64,000 nt of DNA from Crocinitomicaceae bacterium (GTDB taxonomy: Bacteria; Bacteroidota; Bacteroidia; Flavobacteriales_G; Salibacteraceae): contig PAVO01000042.1 in NCBI GenBank assembly GCA_002713215.1, positions 62,001-126,000 of the forward strand, given 5' to 3'. Each line of letters opens with the position of its first letter. Position 1 is the stretch's first letter. Below the pieces are notes generated by a model. The model was not told where the DNA came from. It saw only the letters and a program-made list of their open reading frames with translations, and did not search any database. Shown one piece after another: positions 20,701-32,700 of the stretch. The position numbers and the translations under genes were made by a program.

Positions 20701-23700
20701 TTAACGCAGTTCAAAAGGATATTTACGGTGTTTCACGAGGTACAAAATCAGACCTTGGTTGCGTGGAATTTACGCCGAGCACCAACGACGCTGGAATTGA
20801 TTCTATTATTTCTTTATCCGTTTGTCCGGGAAGTACTCCAGTTAGAGTAAGGCTTCGCAACTATGGAAGCAATACCTTAACCCAGGCCCGCATTCAATGG
20901 ACGGTTAAAACCAATTCAGGAAGTCCGGTAGCGCAAACCGCTAAAACCTGGACAGGGTCACTAGCAAGTTATTCTGATACGGTTATCAATTTGGGTAATT
21001 ACACCTTTGTGGGCAGCAGTACCTACTCGATTACAGCATATACGGATCAGGCAAACAGCACAAGCGATGTGGTGAAAGTAAATGACACAGCGTCAATTAG
21101 TTCAGTGAGTCCAAAAATGAAAGGAACCTATACAGTTGGTGGGGTGAGCCCAAATTATTCTACCCTAAGATTGGCTATGTCTGCCTTACAAACTAAAGGG
21201 ATTTGCGGACCGGTAACTTTAAATATAAGAGGGGGGTCATACAGTGGTAGAACAAATTTCTACAATATTCCAGGTGTAAGCACAACCAATAGTATCACTG
21301 TTCAAACTGATCCGTCTTCTTCAACTCAGGCGGATCTATACCATTCGTCCTATCCATTTTATATGGTTGGTGCAAAACACATAATTTTTAAAAACCTGAA
21401 AATCAGAACTACCGGATCTTCAAGTGTTGTTTATATGGGAGGAGTGAATTCAAATATAAAATTTGAAAATGATTCCCTTATAGGAAGTTTAATTAATACA
21501 ACCTCAGCAGGATATTCTGTGTTTTATGATATTCCTTCAAGTTCAGGTACTCTTGAGAACTTTACAGTTCAAAATTGTGTTGTTCTAAACGGGTCTTATG
21601 GTTTTTGTTTGCAAGGGGCAAATACCACTACTTATTCTCAGCATGGAATTGAGATTAAGAATAACATTATTGCAAATAGCTATTATTTTGGAATATTCGG
21701 TCGGTATTGTCCGGGAGCTATAATAAAGGGAAATACAATCAAGGATCGTGGTATCTACGCCTCGTCAATTGGTATTCAACTTATTTATAGTGATTCTTCT
21801 GAAATTTCAGCAAATAAAGTTCAGGTATATGGACTTAGAGGTGTTGACATACAGTACTGTAACGGTAGCGCTCTAAGGCCAGGGGTAAAGATTTTAAACA
21901 ATTTTATCACATTTACGGATACGAATAACACGAGGACTCAATATGGAATCTATCATTATTGGAGTACTTATTCATTAGTTGCATTTAATTCAGTAAATAT
22001 TACTTCCGGAAGCGCAAGTTCGAGTTGTGTTTATAGCCGATATGGGAACAATCAAAAAATACTGGATAATAATTTCGTTAATACGGGATTGGGTTACGCC
22101 CAGTATTTACTTACGCCTTCGGCGGTTACACAATTGGATTACAACAATAACTATGTAAAAGGAACCAATTTAGGATATTATAACGGAAACAGGACTTCTC
22201 TTGCGGCTTGGAAAACGGGCACAGGAACTGGGAAGGCCAACAACTCAATAAGTGTAGACCCGTTGTATGTTGCTCTTGATGATTTGCATGCTCAAAACAA
22301 TGTTTTGGATGGTGCAGGTACACCCGTAGCTGGAATTACAAAGGATATAGATGGAGATACTAGAAATACCACCACTCCGGACATTGGTGCTGACGAGTTC
22401 ACCGTTTTTGCCAGGGACGCAGGAATAACCTCGGTAAACCCTAGCTCAGTATGTTTAGGGAGCCAATCGGTCAAAGTTACTATTAGAAATTATGGAACCA
22501 CAACACTAACTTCAACATCCATTCCCTGGAGGGTATCCGTTAATGGAGGAACGGCTATAAATCAAACGGCTTTCAGTTTTACAGGAACCTTAGCGAGTGG
22601 AAAAGATACGGTTGTCTCAATCGGCTCATACACTTTTTTCAAGGGAAATTCTTATGTAATTGAGGCCAATACGAGTGGGTTTAACAGTAGTTCCGATCAA
22701 AATACTTCGAATGATTCAGCCAAAACCCCTTCATTGTCTCCTTCCATGTCTGGGCTCTATACCGTTGGAACAGCATCTGGTAATGATTGGAGAACCATAA
22801 ATTCTGCTATAACGGCACTGGAAACGGTTGGAGTTTGTGCACCGGTGACCATATATGTGAAATCGGGAAGTTATGTGGAAACGGTAGTCTTTAATGCTAT
22901 ACCTGGTGTAAGCGCTTCTAACAAGGTCACTGTAATGGGTGATACTTCAGGAACAGGTGCCGATTGGTATTCTTCGAGCATTCCCCTTTCATTGTATGGG
23001 GTGAATCATGTGACCTTTAAAAACTTAAGAATCAGAACAACGGGATTCACTAATGCCATTCGTTTTTATACTAATAATTCTCATTTGACCTTTGATGACA
23101 ATCAAATTGAAGGAAGAAATACTAACAGTGCCAATAGAAATTATTCGGTTGTATATAACGATAATTCACAACAACAACAACAAAATAACATAACATTTAA
23201 TGGTAATACGATTAAAAATGGCTCTTATTCATTTTACTGGTACGGTTGGAATTCTGGTGTAAATGCAGAAAAGGGCAATCAATTTATTGGGAACAAATTA
23301 GTAGATCAGTACTACATGGGGTTTGCTTTAAGCTTGCAAGATTCAATAGTAATTAAGGGTAATACGATCAATGCAAAACCTATATATACAGGTAGTTATG
23401 GAATATTTACGCTAGGAACCTCAAACTTCCAGTTTATAGAAAATACAATAAACCTAAGAAGGGGAGGAATTGGATTATACATGTCTAGTTCATATGGCAC
23501 ATCTTCAGATAGTTGTGAAGTAATTAATAACTTTATAACAGTAGGTGGAACAGGAACATCTTATGGAATTCAAACCAATACTAGTAACTACGTTCGATTC
23601 TATCACAATTCGATAAACCTGTATAATTCGTCAACAGGATCCTATTGTTTCTACCACAACAATGGATTGGGTGTTGAAGTGAAGAACAACACTTTCTATA

Positions 23701-26700
23701 ACTCTGGAAATGGTCGTGTAATCCGAATTTCGAACCGTAACTATTACACAGGTGACTACAACAACCTTAAAACCAATGGCTCCATATTTGGTTACTATGC
23801 TGGAAATAGAAGCACTTTCGCACTTTGGAAATCAAGTACGCTGGACGATGCCAATTCGGTTTCTGTGAACCCCAACTATAAAGATACATTCGATCTGCAT
23901 ACAACAAGTGCCACCTTAAATAATGCCGGTACACCCCTAGGAGTGTTAACTGATATTGATGGAGATTCAAGATCTTCATCCTCACCGGATATTGGTGCTG
24001 ATGAGTTTAATTCTGTTCCTCGCGACCTGGGCTTACTCTCAGTAATTAAAGGAACCTGCGAAGGAAACCAGAAAGTTGAAGTAAAGATCAGGAACAATGG
24101 AACCTCAACCATTACTAAAGCAAGAATCAAATGGTCAGCAGCTACCAATGGAGGAACTCCGGTTTCTCAAACCGATTTTGTCCTAAATGCCAATTTGGTT
24201 TCATTAAAAGATAGTACTGTATCCCTGGGCAATGTAACCTTTAATAGAAACAACTATTACGATATTCTTATTTATGTCGATTCGGTTAACAATGGCCTGG
24301 ATCAGAATAAATCCAACGATACCCTTACTGTAGATTCAAGTTATGCGGCCATGGCGGGAACTTATACCGTTGGAGGTACAAGCCCCGATTTTAGTACAAT
24401 CTCTCTGGCCTCTTCCGCCTTGCAAAGCCGAGGGGTTTGCGGCAAAGTGTTTATCAATATCAGGCCTGGTATTTACACGGAGAGAGTCTATTTACCCAAT
24501 GCGATTAATGGGGCAGATACGGCCTCAACCATAACTTTCCAAACGGATACGGCAAGTACCGGTCAGGCAGAGTTAAGATACTCATCCATTGTAGTATACA
24601 TACAAAATGCTGATTATGTAAGAATCAATAACCTGAAAATTAAGACAACAGGTGCTTCCAATGCGGTATATTGTTGGAACGCTAACGATATTGAAATTAC
24701 CAATAACACGATTGAAGCCTATTTGAACAACAGTACAAGTGTGAGTTATAGTGCGATTCGATACTACAAATCACAAACTGGTTCTAAGAATTTACTGATT
24801 AAAAAGAATACAATTAAGAATGGTTCGAATGGTATTACACTTGATGGTAATGCAAGAACAGCCGGAGTTGAAATAAGTGACAATTCAATTACGGATTTCA
24901 ATATTTATGGAATTTCAACTTACCGGGTAGACTCAGCAAATTTCTCAGGAAATACGATTAAAAATAACCATTCTAAGACTTTTTACTCTTACGGAATACA
25001 CCATTCATATGGGTTTGTATTCGATATCTACAACAATAAAATTGAGCTTGATGGTATTAATACAGGTGGCAATGGATTTTCGGGAATTCATACCCACTAT
25101 TCGGATGGACTTAGCTCCAGAAGGGCAAACATTTATAACAATTTTATTTCGATTGGTGGAAGTGCAACTCAAGATCTTGGGCTTAATATTTATTATTCCG
25201 ATTACATTAATGTTGACCATAACTCTGTTAATGTCCACAACACTTCAAGTAGCTCTTATGCGATGTCAATCTATTTTGGTTCTAATCTTAATATGAGAAA
25301 TAATAGTTTCGTAAATACAGGTGGCGGTCGTGTTATTACTACCAACCGTACGCCATCAATAAGCAACTACAATAATTTGTATACAACTGGATCGGTTTTA
25401 GGAAGTTACAATGGAAATAGAAATACACTTGCAGCCTGGAGGAGTTATACTTCAAGAGATCAACAATCGATTTCCAGTAACCCTAATTATTTTTCGAAAA
25501 CAGATTTGCATACTTCGTCGGCGGCACTTAACAGCAGAGGAGTAAACCTAACCTACATCACTACCGATATTGATGGTGATACTCGTTCTTCAACACGAGA
25601 TATTGGAGCAGATGAATTTACTCCTATTGCGCGTGATATTGCATTGACTAATAACATCGGGATAATTTGTCCTGGCTCCAATGCGGTTCAGGTTCAATTG
25701 AAAAATGTGGGCTCCTCAACGGTAACTTCGGCCAAAGTCAAATGGTATATAAGTACCAATGGTGGTGCATTTGTAAGCCAGTCAAAGGCAAATTATTCGG
25801 GTAGTTTAACCAGTGGAAATTCAACTACGTTAAATCTTGGGAACTTTACCTTCCTCGATGGCAATGTATATTCCATTCGAGCCATTGTAGACACCGTTAA
25901 TAATCAATTGGATGGGAATGCGGTAAATGACACAACTTCCAGGATGAACCTCAGGCCTGCACTTTCAGGGATTTATTCCGTGGGAAGTGGAGGAGATTAT
26001 GCAACCATTGCTGCAGCTGATTCCGCATTGGATAATGCAGGTGTTTGCGGTCCGGTTGTGCTGGAATTAAACCAGGGTACCTACGCCGAATCCGTTACCA
26101 TGGGAAATTATACAGGGGTTTCTTCGGTAAATACGATTACGCTTCGCCCTGATTCTAGCAATACTGCACCTGTATACTGGACAAATACGTCAACCCCAAT
26201 TACCTTAACAGATGCATCTTACATTACCTATGAGGGACTAAATATTTCCGCCTCGACTTCATCCAATGCGGTTTATATGAGTGGAGATATCAATACTGTT
26301 CAATTTAAGAACAACGTCATAACCGGGTCATCTACCAGCAATTCAAGCTTTGTATACTCAAGCGTCAGGTACCAGGGGGCATCAAGTAAAAAACTGCGGA
26401 ATGTTACATTCGATAATAATACGTTTAACAGAGGGACTTATGGAATCTACCTGGCAGGATCTTCTACCAGCAGATCAGCAAAACTGATTGTGAAGAATAA
26501 CTCGTTTACCAACTACAGATATATGGGCGTCTATTGTAATTATTCCGACACAATTACCATTGAAAACAACAACTTTAAGAATGGAACCAACGGAGGAATC
26601 TATGGAATTCAGATGTTAAATGCGAACCAATTCTCTATTCGCAAAAATAAAATTGATAATACCTCGCTTTCAGGAACCGCAGCTATATACCTGGGTTCTT

Positions 26701-29700
26701 GCCGTGGCACCAATACCAGTCCCGGGGTTATTTCCAATAATTTCTTTGCTAGCAAGGCTAATAATTTTATTAGTTGTGTGGATTTACGGAATAATACGAA
26801 CACACATTTCTACTACAACAGCATAAACTTACTCGGAACCGGCAACACAAGTAGAGCCTTGTATTGTTCCAATGGTGCTAATAACCGATACATCAATAAC
26901 AATGTGGTTAACAAGGCTGGGGGATATGCCATTTACGTTATTGGAACCAACGAATATGCAAATGCCAATTACAACAACTATTATTCTTCTTCAACTTCCC
27001 GATTGGGTTATTACAAAGGGAATAATTACAATACCTTAACTACATGGAGAAGTGGCTCGTCCAGGGACATGCAATCGGTTAATGGTGATCCGTTCTTTAA
27101 AGGAAATGGTGACCTACATGCCCTTGGCATTGTAACAAATAACAGTGGAACAAGTTTGGTTGGGTTTACCACGGACATTGATGGTGAATCCAGGGGTACA
27201 ACTCCCGATATAGGAGCCGATGAATATACCGCATCACCTGATGATGCCGGTTTGGATAGTATTTCGAATTCACTATTCTGCCTGGGTTCAAACAACGTAT
27301 ACGTTACTCTAACCAATTACGGTACCGATACCTTAAAAAGTGCTACCATTAACTGGAGCGTAACTTCTACTCCTGGTGCTGTTGCTACTCAAACGCCTTA
27401 TTCTTGGACAGGAAGTTTGCCTACCGGTAAGAGTGCTGTGGTGAGCATTGGGTCGTTTAGTCTTGGTACTGATACCAATTACCAGGTGAGTGCCTATACC
27501 AGTTCTCCCAATGCTAAAACCGATGGGTTTACCGGAAATGATTCAACACAAAACCTAAGTCGCGAAGCGGCCATGTCGGGTACCTACATTGTGGCTCAAA
27601 GTGGAACCCGTGATTACAGCTCAGTATTATCCGCAGTAAACGATTTAAACACCCAGGGAGTATGTGGGCCCGTTACCATTCGGGTAAAATCAGGGACCTA
27701 TTCAGGAGCTGTCACTATTAAGAACATTGAAGGTACTTCGTCTACAAATCGAGTGGTGCTTGAGTCCGACACCTCCAATACTACACCTGCGGTGCTAACT
27801 GCTTCTTCATACACGGTTTCGATACAAGGTGCTGACTATATTACCATTCGTGCATTTGAAATTAAGTCAAGCAGGTATGCGGCAGTTTACGCTACCGGGG
27901 CCAATAACTTCATTACGATTGAAAACAATACCATTCAGAATAACTATGGCGTAAATTATTACAACTATTACTACAATGCCGCAGTAGCAGTATATAATAC
28001 AACCAACAAACCCAATACGAACATTAGCATTCTTAAGAATACCATCTCAGGAGGTCAATACGGAATCTATAGCTATAGTTCAACAACGGCGAATAAGGGT
28101 GTTATTGATGGAAATCATATTAGCAATTTCCGAAATACAGGAATCTATGTTCGAAACGATTACGATTTGGACATCACCAACAACTCGGTATTTGATTCGA
28201 CCTATAGTTACGGATATTATGGAATTCATACCCTTAATTGTGCGGTTGATTTAATAGCAAACAAAGTAGCCATTCATTCTACCAGTGGTGGTAATGGGGT
28301 ATATATTCAAAGCAGCAGGGATACATCGCAGGCCCGAAAAAAGATCGTGAACAATGCCATTTCATTTGTTCAAAAGAACAATGGCTCGAGCAACAACTGG
28401 GGAATGTATTTGTATTTCTGTGATTACCAGGATGTATATTATAACTCTGTTCATATGGATGGAGGAATCAATGCGAATTCAAGAGCCTTTATGGTTCATT
28501 CCGGAACCAGTGCAGCGCTCCGAAACAACTCTTTTGTAAACAGCAATGGAGGGTATGCATTGTTTGCATCAACATCTGGTCAAATCACCTCTTCTGATTA
28601 TAATAACCTGTATTCTTCCGGAAATAATGTGGCTTATCGCAGTGGTTCCAATTATGCGACCTTGTCCAATTGGAGAACAGGAACTGGATTAGATGCTAAC
28701 TCCACCTCGGCCAATGCCAACTACATGTCGGCATACAATATGGCTCCCAACCATATCGCATTGGATGGAAACGCTACTTCGTTGTCTAGCGTTCCAACCG
28801 ATGTAGATGGAGTAAGTAGGGGAAGCAGTCCGGATATTGGTGCCTACCAATTCAATACAAGAAAAGATGATGCCGGATCGGTTGCGTTGGTGACTAAACA
28901 ACTATGCAACGGTACGCAATCGGTGGTTTTGGCTGTTAAAAACTTTGGTGGCGATACGCTTAAATCGGCCAGGGTGAATTGGCAAATTTCCAGAAATGGA
29001 GGAGCCTTTGTAACGCAACCGATTTACAACTGGACCGGGGTAATGCCTCCAGGTGAAGTTGATTCCAATGTGGTTGTAGGTACCTTCAATTTTATTGGTG
29101 GATCCTATAAGTTAAGGTCATTTACTTCTTTACCCAATACCAAAACCGATGAGTTGCAAAGCAATGATACCCTGCTCGATAATCTTTACATCAAGTTAAA
29201 TGGAACCTATACATTAGGAGATACATCTTCTGATTTTAAAACCTGGAACTCTTTTGCAAGTGCGATAAATGCAGCAGGCGTGTGTGGGCCAGTTACAATT
29301 AAAGCTAAGCCAGACACCTATCACGAGCACATTGTTCTGGATAATGTTGCAGGTCTCAATTCGACGGATAGGTTGGTGATTACTGCAGATACCGGAAGTG
29401 GTTTGGTAATGCTAAGCGATTCAATAACACCGTTGGCATTGAATGATATGAAGCACGTAACCATTAGAAGTATTGGAATTAAGTCAACCGGAAGTGAGGC
29501 TGCCCTGAGAATGGATGGTTATAACCATCACATTAGCGTGGATAGTAACCGAATTGTTGGCCCGGTTTCGTATGGGAATTCCGGAATTGAAAGTGCGATT
29601 TATGTCAATTCCAATACCACTACTTCAAATCACGACTTAAGCTTCATTGGAAACGATATTGAAAATGGTTCTTCAGGAATATACTTCACTGGAACCAGTA

Positions 29701-32700
29701 TCAATAAACCACAAACTAGCATGGAAATTAAAGGCAATAACTTGAGCAAATTCTATGCTAATGGAATTTATGCCTACGCTGTGGATAGTTTGGACATAAC
29801 ACTTAATAAGATTTCAAGTTCTGCCGGAGCTGCATCGAATGCCATCTACCTGCATTATTCAGATTTGTTCTCCATTCAGCGAAACAAAATGGAGATCAGC
29901 AGCACGGGTGCCGGGAATGGAATCACTGTAATCAGAAGCAGTGGCATTAGTTCCGGATATTCTAACATTGTCAACAACTTCATTCAGGTAGCAGGAGGCA
30001 ACGGACTGAACATAAGCTATTCCAATTACATCAACGCATTCTACAATTCGGTACACATTAATCCAAACCTGGTTAGTTCTACAGCCGGGAATGCGGTAAG
30101 AACTTTTGCGGTATCTAGTCTCGATTTTAAGAATAACTCCTTTGCCAATTTCGCCAAGGGATATGTCTATGATAGAACCGGTGGGTTTACATCGAACTAC
30201 AACAACCTGTACACTACCGGATCGCTATTATCCAGGAACAATGTTCAGGATTTGGCCGGGTGGAGAACCGCTTCCGGCCAGGATGCTAATTCAGTAAGCG
30301 CCGACCCTATTTATTTGAGTCAAACCGATCTGCATGCCAACCAAACACTTATGGATAGTTCGGCAACCGTTCTTGGGTCATTTAGCATTGATATCGATGG
30401 CCAAAACAGGGACATCAATTACCCGGATATGGGTGCTGATGAGTTTACCTTAATCAAAAACGTGGGTATTGTTGAGGTTACACTTCCTGAAACCTTTAGA
30501 GCCAGGAAATGGACAACAACTGCATTTAGTAAGACGCAATCGATTGAGATCGTAGTTCGAAATTTCGGGCCGGATGTAACCGATATACCTGTTGTGTATG
30601 AGTTTAACGGAACCCGGGTTCAAGATACCGTACGGGGTACATTGGTCGCCGGTAAGCTGGATACCTTTAAATTCCCGGCAACCGTAAATATGGATACAGT
30701 AGGGAATCATCTGTTGAGGGTGTTTACCGCTATGCCCAACGATCAATACATTCAAAACGATACCCTGGACGTTACCGTTGTTACCCTTGAAAACGGGAAG
30801 TATAAGCTACCCTTTGTCGAAGATTTCGAAGGGGTAAAAGACACTGCCATTTTTGAGCATTACCTGGGATTATGGGATCTGGAAGAATGGGATTTCAATA
30901 CCAATGGAGGCCGCCTACAAACCAAAAGCGGTAAAAAAGTGGGAGGTGAGCAGGCCATAACGTTGGATAGAACTCCAAATGGTCCGATCAAGAAAAATGA
31001 ACTGGTATTGAACCTAAACCTAAGTCGATACGATTTAAAAGATTCTGTATTCCTCGATTTCGATTACATCGATCATCGCGATGAGCGGCACAAAGGGGAT
31101 AGTGTTTGGGTAAGAGGATCAGATACTTCGGCCTGGATAGGTGTCTATGACCTTTGGAGAAACCGAAGAGCCAACCGGGTAAAAGAAGTCCGAAACATTC
31201 AAATTACTCCGCTTCTCGTTGCGACCAATCAGAAATTTACCGAAAGTTTCCAGGTTAAATTTGGTCAGGAGGATAATCAACGACTTCCTGGGGACGGAAG
31301 GACTTTTGATAACATTGTATTAAGGGCATTATTGCCTTATGACTTAACCATTAAAGATGCCGTGGTGGAGTACCGCCAGGTTCCTAAGGAAATGGCTAAC
31401 AACCGATATCATGCAACGGTTGGAAACAAAGGTTATTTAACCGCCGATAGTGTTAAGTTTAGAGTGGATGTAGCCGGGGCAATAAACTATGCCATGGTCG
31501 ATTCACTCATGAAGGATCAGGATACCTTGCTAAGTACAACCGATAGCATGCACACCAACCTGGCGGGAACCTATACCGCTTATATGAGTGCCGCATTTAA
31601 TGGAATTGATAAGTGCTGGGAAAACGACTCTATTGATATCAATTTTAGTCTAACTGATACGGTACTGGCTCGCGATGATAATGTCGTGGATAGCACCTTC
31701 GGATTTATCGGATCAACTGGTAAAATGGGAACCGTATTGGAAGTGTTTAAGCCCGACACCCTAACTTCCGTAAGTTTCTATTTGAATTTCCCTACCATTG
31801 GAGATACGCTGAAAGCGGAAATTTACCAGATGGTTCAGGATACTGTAGGAGCAAGAATACTGAGCACATCCAATATTGTTGTAACCAGCAATGCGTCAGC
31901 CTGGTATACCTTACCCATTAAATGTATGGAGGTGCTACAACTGGGCAAGTATATGGTAGCTGTTGAACAATCCTCTACCAACTACCTGACCCTGGGAGTA
32001 ACTAAGAACAATTACATCAAAGGCGTTTCATGGATTAATACATCGAGCAACTGGTCGGCATTTGAAGATTCGTTGGGTGGTTATTTGTTTAACATTCATG
32101 CAAACTTTGGTAATTACGACTTACCCTCTATTAGTGCACCTTCAGCACTTTGTACCAATGACAATCCTGTCGTACTAAAATCGAACAGACCTGGAGGTAA
32201 GTTCCATGGAACCGGTGTGGTAAACGATAGCATTTTCGACCCTTCTGTAAGTGGATATGGTACCCACGTTGTTACCTATGGAATTGCATTACCCAATGGA
32301 TGTTTCGATAGCAACGGAGTTTCCATTTTGGTAGATTCTCTTCCGGTGGTAAGCTTTGCAAAACCCGCTGATGTTTGTAACAACGATGCTATAACCACAT
32401 TAACTGGCGGTCAGCCAGGTGGAGGTACTTACTTTGGAAATGGAGTTACCGCTAACCGATTGGACCCATCAGCTCTTACACCTGGAGTTCACACCATTAA
32501 ATACCGCTATGCAAAACCCATTAGCGGTTGTGCCGATACTGCTGATGCCCAGGTTCGAATAAAGGCTGTTCCCGCAGTAAGTTTTGTAGCGATCAACGAT
32601 TTCTGTATCGACGATAGCATCTACACATTCACCCAAGGAAGCCCGGTAGGCGGAAAATACAGTGGTACTGGAGTCGTACTAGATTCTACGTTTAATGCTA

